Shown here: positions 1 through 10,000 of the stretch, in pieces
How the letters are laid out: every line of letters starts with the position of its first letter
Numbering within the stretch: the first letter of the stretch is position 1
Assembly: GCA_003455715.1 (NCBI GenBank)
Contig: DMQJ01000219.1
Span: forward strand, 4,912 to 22,452
Direction: 5' to 3'
Length of the DNA stretch: 17,541 bases
Origin: Acidimicrobiaceae bacterium
GTDB lineage: Bacteria; Actinomycetota; Acidimicrobiia; Acidimicrobiales; Ilumatobacteraceae
Notes under the pieces: model-generated
What the model saw: only the letters and a program-made list of their open reading frames with translations
What the model was told of the DNA's origin: nothing
Database searches by the model: none
Program-made: the position numbers and the translations under genes

Positions 1-885
1 TTCTTCAAGGCGCTGCTGTTCCTCGGCAGTGGCTCGGTCATCCACGGCATGCACCACGAGCAAGACATGCGCCGTATGGGGGCACTCCGCAAGCTGATGC
101 CGGTCACGGCCATCACGTTCATCGTCGGTTGGCTGGCCATTGCCGGTGTGCCGCCGTTCGCCGGCTTCTGGAGCAAGGACGAAATCCTGCTGTACGTGTA
201 CGACAAGAGCCCGGTGCTGTACGTGCTCGGTCTTGCTGCCGCGCTGCTCACCGCCTACTACATGACCCGCCAGGTCATCATGGTGTTCTTCGGCAAGGCA
301 CGCTGGCACGACGCTCACGAAGAGCACGGCGCGCACGGCGACTTCACGCCGCACGAGAGCCCGAAGGTGATGCTGCTGCCGCTGGTGGTGCTCGCCGCAT
401 TGAGCATCGTCGGCGGGTTCATGCAACTGCCGTTCAGCAAGGATCTGCACTTCCTCGGCCACTGGCTGGAGCCCGTGGTGGAGTTCGGCGAGCATCATCT
501 CTCCGACAGCGCCTACGACCTGAAGTACGTGCTCATGGCCATCGCCATCGTGGTGGCCATCAGCGGCATCGTTCTCTCGTACATGGTGTATGTGAAGCGG
601 CGCATCGAACCCATCGAGCCAGCCATCCTCGAGCAGGGCTGGTACTACGACAAGGCCGTCAGCGACTTCATGGGTGGCCCTGGCCGCAAGGCGTTCGACG
701 GTGTGACCCTGGCCGACGCCAAGGTGGTCGACGGTGCCGTCAACGGCGCCGGTGCCCTGGTGCGTGCCGCCGCCGGTGAAGCCCGCAAGGTGCAGAGCGG
801 CAATGTGCGCAACTATGCCGCCGCCATCGGGGTGGGCGTCACCCTCCTGCTCGTCTGGTTCGTCGTCGTGCGGGGGCTGCTGTGA
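1..885 (+). CDS. nuoL: NADH-quinone oxidoreductase subunit L (3' part, 5' end outside window)
   Basis: NuoL is the distal antiporter-like membrane subunit of respiratory complex I; it couples NADH:quinone electron transfer to proton pumping. Only the last 294 residues are visible. The frame is open from base 1, so the methionine at 49 is internal. The first residues (KALLFLGSGSVIHGMHHEQD) match the very conserved NuoL segment around a pump-domain helix. Several hydrophobic helices follow, with a His-rich hydrophilic loop at about 300-370 (HDAHEEHGAHGDF). The tail contains the amphipathic and terminal membrane helices typical of NuoL, including a last helix (VTLLLVWFVVV) just before the stop. 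The TGA overlaps the GTG of nuoM by 4 bp (GTGA, 882-885), implying translational coupling. The identification is firm; the missing N-terminal part cannot be judged. Confidence 0.96.
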   Translation, partial: FFKALLFLGSGSVIHGMHHEQDMRRMGALRKLMPVTAITFIVGWLAIAGVPPFAGFWSKDEILLYVYDKSPVLYVLGLAAALLTAYYMTRQVIMVFFGKARWHDAHEEHGAHGDFTPHESPKVMLLPLVVLAALSIVGGFMQLPFSKDLHFLGHWLEPVVEFGEHHLSDSAYDLKYVLMAIAIVVAISGIVLSYMVYVKRRIEPIEPAILEQGWYYDKAVSDFMGGPGRKAFDGVTLADAKVVDGAVNGAGALVRAAAGEARKVQSGNVRNYAAAIGVGVTLLLVWFVVVRGLL

Positions 886-2468
886 TCGATTTCCCCATCC
901 TCACCCTGCTGGTGTTCACGCCAGCCGTCGGTGCCCTCGCGGTGGCGCTCATCGCCAAGCGCCAACTCGAGATGGTGAAGTTGGTGGCGCTGCTCACCAG
1001 CGTGTTCACCGCCGCCCTGTCGCTGTGGGTGCTGTTCGCGTTCGACAGCTCGAACCCCGACTTTCAGTTCACGTCGAAGCACTCCTGGATCGAGCCCTGG
1101 GGCATCTCCTGGAACCTCGGCATCGATGGCATCTCGCTGTTCCTGGTGGTGCTCACCGGTGTGCTGTTCCCGCTGGTGATCGCAGGCATCGACCCGCACC
1201 ACAACCACAAGCAGTACCTGAGTTGGTTGTTGCTGTTGCAGGCCGGTGTGATGGGCAGCTTCATCAGCCTCGACCTGTTCCTGTTCTTCATCTTCTTCGA
1301 GATCGTGCTCGTGCCGATGTACTTCCTCATCGGCGGCTGGGGCTACGAGGGCAGGGTCTACGCGGCCACCAAGTTCTTCCTGTACACGATGTTCGGGTCG
1401 GCGTTCATGCTCGTGGGCATCATCGCCACGGCCGTGCTGGCAAAGGCAGGCCCCGACGGTGGCGTCACGTTCGACGTGGTGGCCATTGCCGAGAGCTCCA
1501 ACATCGGGGTGTCGACCGGGCGGTGGCTGTTCGCATCCTTCGCCATCGCCTTCGCGGTGAAGGTGCCGCTGTTCCCGCTGCACACGTGGCTGCCCGACGC
1601 GCACACCCAGGCGCCCACGGGTGGCTCGGTCATCCTGGCCGGCGTGCTGTTGAAGATGGGTACCTACGGCCTGCTGCGCTTCGGCGTGTACCTGTTCCCC
1701 GAGGCGTCGGTGTGGGCTCGCCCGGTGCTGCTCACCCTTGCGGTCATCGGCATCCTGTGGGGCGCCATCGCGGCAACGATGCAGAAAGACCTCAAGCGGG
1801 TCGTCGCCTACTCGTCGGTGGCCCACCTCGGGTTCATCGTGCTCGGCACGTTCGCCCTCACCTCGTCGGCCATCACCGGCGGCGTGTTGCAGAACATCAG
1901 CCACGGCATCAGCACCGGCGCACTGTTCATCCTCGTCGGCATGATCTACGAGCGGCGTCACACCCGTGAGATCAGCCAACTGAAGGGCCTGCAGAAGGTC
2001 GCCCCGGTGTTCGCTGCCGCGTTCACCATCGTGATGCTCAGCAGCATCGGAGTGCCCGGCCTCAATGGCTTCGTCGGCGAGTTCATGGTGCTCATCGGCT
2101 CGTTCCCCACCGCTCGCTGGTGGGTGGTGGTGGCCGCCAGTGGCGTCATCCTCGCTGCTCTGTATCTGCTGTGGGCGTACCAGCGGGTGTTCCACACCGA
2201 GCCCGACGACGCCAACAAAGACTTCGCTGAACTGAAGTGGCGCGAGGGCATGGTGTTGCTGCCGTTCATCGCCGTCATCGTGTTCACCGGCATCTACCCG
2301 AAGCCGATGCTCGACCGCATCGAGCCGTCAGTGAACAAACTGATGGAGCACGTCTCCACGAAGACCGGCGGCGACTGGGTCGACCCGATTCCGGCCCACT
2401 CAGAGGGCGAACACGAAGGCGACGAACCGGCGACGGAAGACGCTGACACTGAAGAGGGTGAGGGCTGA
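882..2468 (+). CDS. nuoM: NADH-quinone oxidoreductase subunit M
   Basis: This is a full-length proton-pumping subunit of complex I (528 aa, usual size about 500) with roughly 14 hydrophobic segments in the cytoplasmic membrane. Family hallmarks are visible: the helix-5 glutamate in FIFFEIVLVPMYF (E140), the central pump lysine in FAVKVPLFPLHTWLPDAH (K227) and a further membrane lysine in LLKMGTYGLLRF (K258). These match the Glu and Lys residues known to be needed for proton transfer in NuoM/ND4. The GTG start is chosen because it overlaps the nuoL stop by 4 bp and gives the normal N-terminus (MIDFPILTLLVFTPAVGAL). The stop overlaps the nuoN start by 1 bp (TGATG). The last 25 or so residues are strongly acidic (EGEHEGDEPATEDADTEEGEG), probably a soluble tail not needed for pumping. 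Confidence 0.97.
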   Translation: MIDFPILTLLVFTPAVGALAVALIAKRQLEMVKLVALLTSVFTAALSLWVLFAFDSSNPDFQFTSKHSWIEPWGISWNLGIDGISLFLVVLTGVLFPLVIAGIDPHHNHKQYLSWLLLLQAGVMGSFISLDLFLFFIFFEIVLVPMYFLIGGWGYEGRVYAATKFFLYTMFGSAFMLVGIIATAVLAKAGPDGGVTFDVVAIAESSNIGVSTGRWLFASFAIAFAVKVPLFPLHTWLPDAHTQAPTGGSVILAGVLLKMGTYGLLRFGVYLFPEASVWARPVLLTLAVIGILWGAIAATMQKDLKRVVAYSSVAHLGFIVLGTFALTSSAITGGVLQNISHGISTGALFILVGMIYERRHTREISQLKGLQKVAPVFAAAFTIVMLSSIGVPGLNGFVGEFMVLIGSFPTARWWVVVAASGVILAALYLLWAYQRVFHTEPDDANKDFAELKWREGMVLLPFIAVIVFTGIYPKPMLDRIEPSVNKLMEHVSTKTGGDWVDPIPAHSEGEHEGDEPATEDADTEEGEG

Positions 2469-3973
2469 TGGGCGGCTCGACGTTGCAGGGCCCCAGCATC
2501 GACTGGGTGTCGCTGAGCCCATTGCTGGTGTTGCTCGGTGGCGCGATGGTGCTGCTGGTGGTGGGCGCGCTCACCCCGCTGTGGCCCAAGCGCCTCTACG
2601 CACTGTTCACGGCCGCAGTGGCCACCACTGCCGGTGTGCTCGGAGTGGTGCTGTGGCATCAGGTGGATCGCGAAGGCCCCACCACCCTGGTGAAGGATGC
2701 ACTCACGCTCGACAAGATGTCGGTGTGGCTGCTCATCACCGTCGCAGTGGCACTGGTGATGGCCTCGTTCATCACCGACGACTACTTGCGACGCGAGGGC
2801 CTCGACGGGCCTGAGGTGTACGCGATGTACCTCCTCGCTGCCATCGGCGGTGTGGTGATGGGTGCGGCCAACGACCTCATCGTGCTGTTCCTCGGCCTGG
2901 AGATTCTCTCCATCGCGCTGTACGTGCTCGCAGCGTCGCATCGCAAGCGCATCGAAAGCCAGGAGAGCGGCCTCAAGTACTTCGTGCTCGGCGGCTTCTC
3001 GTCGGCCATCTTCCTGTACGGCGTCGCGCTGGTGTATGGCGCGACCGGCACCACCAACCTGCGCAAGGTGCTGGCCGCGTTCGCTGCCACCACCGGCCTG
3101 GAGAACAGCGACGAAGCTCTAGTGCTCGCCGGCGTGGCGCTCATGTTGGTGGGCCTGATGTTCAAGGTGGCGGCGGTGCCGTTCCACTTCTGGACCCCCG
3201 ACGTGTATCAGGGAGCGCCCACCCCGGTCACGGGTTTCATGGCGTCGGCTGCGAAGGCGGCCGCGTTCGTGGCCATGTTGCGGGTGCTGCTCGGTGCGCT
3301 GCCAGCCTGGAGCGACGACTATCGCCCGGTGGTGTGGGTGCTCACAGTGCTCACCCTGGTGGGTGGCTCGGTCATGGCGGTGGTGCAAACCAGCGTGAAG
3401 CGCATGCTGGCCTTCTCGTCGGTGAGCCACGCCGGTTTCATGCTCGTGGGCGTGGAAGCCGCAGTGCAGAGCATCAACCCGTCGAATCCGGTCACCAACG
3501 ACGGCTCGTCGTCGGTGCTGCTGTACACGCTCATCTACGCGGTGCTCGTGGGCGGCACGTTCGCCGTGGTCACCGCTGTGGGGCGCACGGGCGACGGCGC
3601 CACCGACCTCGCTGGGTTCCGTGGCCTCGGCCGCACCAAGCCGGTGCTGGCACTGGCCATGACCGTGCTGCTGCTCGCGCAGGCGGGGGTGCCGCTCACC
3701 AGCGGCTTCATCGCCAAGTTCAACGTCATCGCTGCTGCGGTGAACGTGCAGAGCTATGCGGTGGCCATCATCGCCATGGTGGCGGCCGTCATCGCCGCAT
3801 TCCTCTACCTGCGCATCATGATCAGCATGTGGGTGGCCGACGCTGAGGCTGGCGACGATGCCCGCGAACCGGTTCGAGTGCCTGCCCTGCTGGGTGTGAC
3901 CATCGCCATCTCGGTGGTGTTCACGCTGGCGATCGGCGTGTATCCGAGCCCACTGCTCGACATCGTCCCCTGA
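2468..3973 (+). CDS. nuoN: NADH-quinone oxidoreductase subunit N
   Basis: This is the third antiporter-like membrane subunit of complex I (501 aa, normal length), usually the last gene of nuo operons, as seems true here. Conserved features are the membrane glutamate in LIVLFLGLEILSIALYVLAA (E145), the pump lysine in GLMFKVAAVPFHFWTPDVYQ (K233), followed by GAPTPVTGFM, and a second lysine in ASAAKAAAF (K263). About 14 hydrophobic segments are present. The ATG overlaps the nuoM stop by one base, so nuoL-nuoM-nuoN are probably translated from one mRNA. After the stop there are 105 bases before the next gene, with no clear hairpin terminator, and the gene content then switches from energy metabolism to surface proteins. 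Confidence 0.97.
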   Translation: MGGSTLQGPSIDWVSLSPLLVLLGGAMVLLVVGALTPLWPKRLYALFTAAVATTAGVLGVVLWHQVDREGPTTLVKDALTLDKMSVWLLITVAVALVMASFITDDYLRREGLDGPEVYAMYLLAAIGGVVMGAANDLIVLFLGLEILSIALYVLAASHRKRIESQESGLKYFVLGGFSSAIFLYGVALVYGATGTTNLRKVLAAFAATTGLENSDEALVLAGVALMLVGLMFKVAAVPFHFWTPDVYQGAPTPVTGFMASAAKAAAFVAMLRVLLGALPAWSDDYRPVVWVLTVLTLVGGSVMAVVQTSVKRMLAFSSVSHAGFMLVGVEAAVQSINPSNPVTNDGSSSVLLYTLIYAVLVGGTFAVVTAVGRTGDGATDLAGFRGLGRTKPVLALAMTVLLLAQAGVPLTSGFIAKFNVIAAAVNVQSYAVAIIAMVAAVIAAFLYLRIMISMWVADAEAGDDAREPVRVPALLGVTIAISVVFTLAIGVYPSPLLDIVP

Positions 3974-4061
3974 CGTACCCGCCCCGCCCTGACGGTTCAG
4001 ACCGCAGAGAGTGACGGCACGGTGGCCATCCGGGGTCGAATCGTCAGAACGTTGCCAAGCG

Positions 4062-4071
4062 TGTGATAGAC
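4062..4071 (+). promoter_or_regulatory. Possible extended -10 for the giant exported protein
   Basis: The string TGTGATAGAC resembles an extended -10 (TGn followed by GATAGA at 4065-4070). It ends 8 bases before the ATG at 4079, which would give an almost leaderless transcript. No Shine-Dalgarno precedes that ATG, which fits leaderless translation. The match is weak (3 of 6 to TATAAT) and no convincing -35 is seen, so this is only a suggestion within the 105-base gap after nuoN. Confidence 0.2.
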
Positions 4072-4078
4072 CTGCGGG

Positions 4079-7000
4079 ATGCGTCGTACGGGAGCGTTCG
4101 CACTGCTCGTCAGTGCATCGATGTGGTGTGTACCGGTCACCCAGGTGATGGCCGAGCAGTCGATTGCGGGTGCAACCGGGGGAGTTCTGGCCGACGTGGT
4201 GCCTGCCGCACCCGAGTTGCCGCAGGCCCCGATGATCGCCCTCGATGGCGACGGCTACGTGCCGCTCACGCCTGCCCGCCTGCTCGACACGCGGCCCACG
4301 GGCAACACCATCGACGACCAGTTCGAACAGGGTGGCACACTTGGCGCTGGCGCCGCGATCGACTTGACGGTGCTCGACCGCGGGGGAGTGCCGGCAAGTG
4401 GCGTAGAAGCGGTCGTGCTGCAGGTCACCGCCACCGCGCCCACCGTGCGCACCTGGATCTCCCTGTACCCGCACGGTACGCCCGGCCCGGCCACGTCGAA
4501 CGTCAACGCCGTGCCCGGCCAGGTGCGCAGCAACCTGGTGATCGTGCCCGTGGGCGACGACGGCAAGGTCGACATCTGGAACGCCAACGGCACGGTGCAC
4601 CTCATCGCCGATGTGCAGGGCTGGATTCCGTCGTCGAACACGTTCACGGGTGTAACTCCCGCCCGACTGCTCGACACCCGGAGCGACGGGCCGGCACTCG
4701 GCGCCGGAGCGGTGCGAACGGTCGAGGTGGCAGGGCTCGCTGGCATCCCCAGCTCAGGGGTGGGTGCGGTGGCCATCAACCTCACGTCAGTCAATGCGTC
4801 GATCCGCACGTGGCTCACCGTCTATCCGTCGGGCAGCGCACGGCCCGGAAGTTCCAACCTCAACGCCAACGGCGCTGCCCCTGAGGCCAACCTGGTGATC
4901 GTGCCGCTCGGCGACGACGGCGAAATCGACATCCACAATGCGCTGGGCTCCGTCGATGTCATCGTCGACGTGCTGGGCTGGTTCCCCGCGGGGCCGGGGT
5001 TGGTCGCCATCGATCCTGAGCGGGTCGTCGACACCCGTCCCGGCGACCCGGTGGCTGCTGGTGGCACCATCGACGTCGATGCCGACACCGTGCCCGGCGT
5101 GCCGGCGGCAGGGGTTGGTGCGCTGGTGGTCAATATCACGTCGCTCAACGCCACCACCAACACGTGGCTCACCGCATATCCGACCGGTGCGGCGGTGCCG
5201 CTCAGCTCCAACGCCAACCCCCGCACAATGGCCGTGGTGGCCAACTTGGCGATCGTGAAGGTGAACGCCGACGGCGAGTTCACCATCCGCAACGCCAACG
5301 GCACCATCGACGTGCTGATCGACGTGGTCGGTTGGCTGCCGAGTGACGTGTCGACCACCGACGACAGCGCGACGGTGAGCGAAGACGACGACGCCACCGC
5401 TCTCGACGTGCTCGCCAACGACTCCGATGCCGACGGCCGTCCGCTGGGCATCGAATCGGTCGATCAGCCCGCGAACGGCACGGTGGAGATCACCGGAGGC
5501 GGAACGGGCCTCACCTACGAGCCCGATGCCGACTACTGCAACGACCCGCCCGGAACGTCGCCCGACACCTTCACCTATCACCTCTTCGGCGGCATGTCGG
5601 CCGACGTGGTGGTGACCGTCACCTGCGTGAACGACGCGCCCGTCGCAGTCGCCGACGAGGCGTCAGTGGCGGAGGACGATTCGGTGGAAGTCGACGTGCG
5701 CGCCAACGACACCGACGTGGAGAGCGATGCGATCACGATCGACTCGTTCACCCAGGGCACGTTCGGAGCCGTCGCGCTCAGCGGAGTGTCTGGCGACCCG
5801 ATCTACACGCCGGCACCGAACTACTGCAACACGCCGCCAGGCACCAGCCTCGACTCGTTCACGTACACGGTCAACGGCGGAAGCACCGCCACGGTGACGG
5901 TGACGGTGACGTGTGTCGACGACGCACCCACCGCAGTGAACGACGAGTTCACGGTCGACGAAGACAGCGCCGACAACTCGTTGACGGTCACCGCCAACGA
6001 CACCGACATCGACGGCGGTGCGTTCAGCATCACATCGGCCAGCGATTCGGCGCACGGCAACACCCAGGTCGTGGGACTCACGGTGGAGTACACGCCCGAC
6101 CCCAACTACTGCGGTGACGACTCGTTCACCTACACGCTCAATGGTGGCAGCACTGCCACCGTCGACCTGGAGGTGACCTGCATCGACGACCCCACCGTGG
6201 CTGTCACCGACAACGTCACGGTGCAGGAAGACTCAGGCGCGAACACCATCGACGTGCGTGCCAACGACCTCGACGCTGAGGGCGTGAACGACCTCATCGT
6301 GTCGGTCATCCAGCCCACGAACGGCTCGGTCGCCATCACCAACGGGGGAGCCGACCTCACCTACACGCCCAACGAGAACGTCTGCGGCGACGACGGCTTC
6401 CTCTACACGCTGTCCGGCGGCTCGATGGCTGCAGTGTCGGTGAACATCGACTGCGTCGACGACAACCCAGTGGCCGTCGCCGACAGCCTGACGATCGACG
6501 AAGACAGTTCCGCGACCTTCATCGATGTCATCGACAACGACACTGACGTCGACGGCGGTCCGCTGTCGATCGGTGCGTTTGGCGCGGCGACCTTCGGAAC
6601 GGTCTCGCCGTCGGGCGACGGCTTCACCTACACGCCGAACGCCAACTACTGCGGCCCGGACTCATTCACGTACTCGCTCACCCCTGGGGGATCCACCGCA
6701 ACCGTCAGCATCACGGTGACGTGCGTCGACGACATCCCGATCGCGGTGGCCGACACCTTCGACATCACCGAAGACGATCCGGCGACACCATTCGACGTGC
6801 TGGCCAACGACACCGACGTCGACGCTGGGATGAAGCTGGTGATCTCCGTCGGCGACCCGATGCTGGGGTCGGTCACCATCGACGGTGGTGGAACCGGCCT
6901 TACGTACACCCCCAATGCCAACGCATGCGGCATCGATACGTTCGCCTACTTCCTCAACGGAGGGAGCGGCACCACGGTGACCGTCGACATCACGTGCGTC

Positions 7001-10000
7001 GACGACGCACCCACGGCCGTCGACGACGACGCCACGGTCAGCGAAGACAGCGGTGCCACTGCGGTTGCGGTGCTGGGCAACGACACCGACGTGGATGGTG
7101 GACCGATCTCGATCACGTCGGTGACCCAGCCGACGAACGGCACGGTGGTGATCACCGGTGGCGGCACGGGCCTCACCTATCAGCCCAACGCGAACTACTG
7201 CAACACTCCGGCCGGCGCAGCCGACGAGTTCACGTACACGCTCTCGCCTGGCGGCTCCACTGCCACGGTGGAGATGACGGTGACCTGTGACGACGACCTC
7301 GCCATCGCCAACGACGACCAGGCCACGGTGACGCAGAACGACCCGGCGACGGCGATCGACGTGTTGTCGAACGACAACGACGTGGAGAACGACCCGTTCG
7401 TCATCACGGCAGTCGATCAGCCTGCGAACGGCACAGTGGTGATCACCGGTGGCGGCACGGGCCTCACCTACGAACCCGACTTCGACTACTGCAACACCCC
7501 GGGCGACCCCACCGACGACTTCACCTACACCATCACCGGCGGCGACACGGCCACGGTGGAGATGACGGTGGAGTGCCTCGACGACCCGCCCACCGCGGTG
7601 AACGACACGGCGACGGTCACCGAAGACCAACCGGCTGGCTTCCTCAGCGTGCTGGCGAACGACACCGACCCCGACGGCGGGCCGATCGAAGTGGTGTCGG
7701 TCACCCAGCCCGCGAACGGTACGGCGTCGGTCGAGCCTGATGGCACCGGCGTGCGCTACGAGCCGGACCCCAACTTCTGCAACAGCGTGTCGGGCCCCAC
7801 CGACGACTTCACCTATACCTTGGCGCCAGGTGGCTCCACGGCCACGGTGTCGGTCACCGTGAACTGTGTCGACGACGCACCGGTTGCCGTGAACGACACG
7901 GCGACCGTGGGCGAAGACAGCGGTGCGACCGCCTTCGATGTGCTGGCAAACGACACCGATGTGGACGCGGGCCCGATCTCGATCACATCGGTCACCCAGC
8001 CGACCAACGGCACCGTGGTGATCACCGGCGGCGGCTCGGGCCTCACGTACGAGCCCGATCCGAACTACTGCAACAACCCGCCCGGCTCCACCCTTGAGAC
8101 GTTCACGTACACGCTCGCCCCTGGCGGCTCCACGGCGACGGTGACGGTGACGGTCACATGCGTCGACGACAATCCGGTGGCGGTGAACGACTCGGCTGGC
8201 TTCACCGAGGACTTCGGCATCCTGTCCATCGACGCCTTGACCAACGACACCGATGTCGACGGTGGATCGATCTCGATCACGTCGGTGACGCAACCTGCCA
8301 ACGGCACGGTGGCGATCAGCGGTGGCGGCACCGGGCTGACGTACGTCCCGAACGCCAACTACTGCAACAACCCGCCAGGCTCGACGCTCGACACGTTCAC
8401 CTACACGCTCACCCCCGGCGGCTCTACCGCCACGGTGTCGGTCACAGTGAACTGTGTCGACGACGCGCCCGTAGCGGTGAATGACGCGGCGACCGTTGTG
8501 GAAGACAGCGGTGCCAATGCGATCGGCGTGTTGGCCAACGACACCGACATCGACGGTGGGCCGAAGTCGGTCACATCGGTGACGCAACCGGCCAACGGTA
8601 CGGTGGTCATCACCGGCGGCGGCACGGGTCTGACCTACCAGCCCAACCTGAACTACTGCAACAACCCGCCCGGCAGCACGCTCGACACGTTTACCTACAC
8701 GCTGGCCCCTGGCGGTTCCACTGCCACAGTGACCGTGACGGTGACCTGTGTCGACGACCCGCCCACGGCTCTGAACAAGCAGTACGACGGTGTTGCCAAC
8801 ATGCGCATCGATATCCCAGCCGGCGGAGGTTTGCTGGTGGGTGCCAACGACGTGGATGGCATCCTGCCCCTCTCGGTGGGCACCGTGAGCGCCACCAGCC
8901 CTGCGGGTGGCGTGGTCACCCACAACGCAGCGAACGGTTCGTTCTCCTTCACCCCGCCACCGGGCGCCACCGGCAACGTTACGTTCACCTACACGGTGTG
9001 CGACTCCACCAGCCCGACCCCGGTCTGCTCCGCAGCGGCGACGGTGACGGTGGCCGTCGACAACGACCCCGTGGTGTGGTTCGTTGACGACAGTGCGAAT
9101 GCCACTGGAGCCAACGGCACGCTCGACAAACCGTTCAAGACCCTCGCCGCGTTGGAGGCGGACGCCGCGTTCACGGCATCCACCGACCCGCGCATCTTTG
9201 TGTTCAGCGGCACGTACTCCACGGGCTTCACAATGCCCGCCGATGCACGCCTCTACGGCCAGCCGTACATCGCGCCCGCCTCGTTCGACGACACGATGGG
9301 CATCACTCCGGTGACCGGTCTGCAAACGCGACCCGCGTTCAATGTCGGTACGGTGACGGTGAACGGTCAGCTGACGCTCGGCGCCACCTCCTTCGTGCGC
9401 GGCCTTCGCCTGACGCCGACATCCGGCACTGCGCTGGTGGGGTCGAGCGTCTCCGGTGTCGATGTGCGCAGCGTCGAAATCGCTGCGGTGGGCGCAAGCG
9501 GCATCGACCTCAACAACGTGGCCGGCATCTTCGACCTCAACGAGCTCAGCGCCAGTGGCCCAGGAACGGGCCTCAGGCTGCTCAACAGTTCTGCGACTGT
9601 GGTGGTGCGCGACGGCGACATCACCTCAACGACGAACGGCGTGATCATCGACGGGTCTGGCTCCAGCGTCCAGTTCTTCAGCGCTTTCACGCTTGGCCCG
9701 ATCATCTCCGGCCGCACCCTGTTGGTGCAGAACCGTGGCTCGGGCGGCTCGGTGACCTTCAGCGGGCCGATCTCGGCCACGGGCGGCACCGGCATCCTGC
9801 TGAACAACAACAACTCGGCGAGCAATGTGCGGTTGCTCGGCAAGATCACGCTCAGCACGGGCACCAACGCGGCGTTCACCGGCACCAGTGGTGGTGTCGT
9901 GGAGACCGCGGTGGGCGACCTGGAGAGCAGCATCACCACCACCACTGGAACAGCGCTGAATCTCACCAACACAGCCATCGGGGCCGACGGCGTGGTGTTC

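Noticed and set aside
813..2195. 460-codon minus-strand open frame opposite nuoM
   Set aside because: Gln/His/Arg/Glu-rich shadow composition; the opposite strand is a textbook NuoM.
3974..4078. Intrinsic terminator after nuoN
   Set aside because: Only short direct repeats (TGACGG) are present; I found no stable inverted repeat followed by a T tract.
3119..4600. 493-codon minus-strand open frame across nuoN and the start of the giant gene
   Set aside because: His/Arg-rich composition typical of antisense frames in high-GC DNA; it lies opposite two well-supported genes.
5354..8758. CRISPR array or non-coding satellite because of regular repetition
   Set aside because: The period is about 270-294 bases, always a multiple of three, and the frame stays open throughout; this is a protein repeat.
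6662..9325. 887-codon open frame on the minus strand opposite the cadherin-like array
   Set aside because: It is low-complexity Arg/His/Gly/Val-rich and mirrors the Asp/Thr/Val-rich repeats of the + strand. It is the expected antisense shadow of a GTC/GAC-rich repetitive gene, with no start signal or family resemblance.
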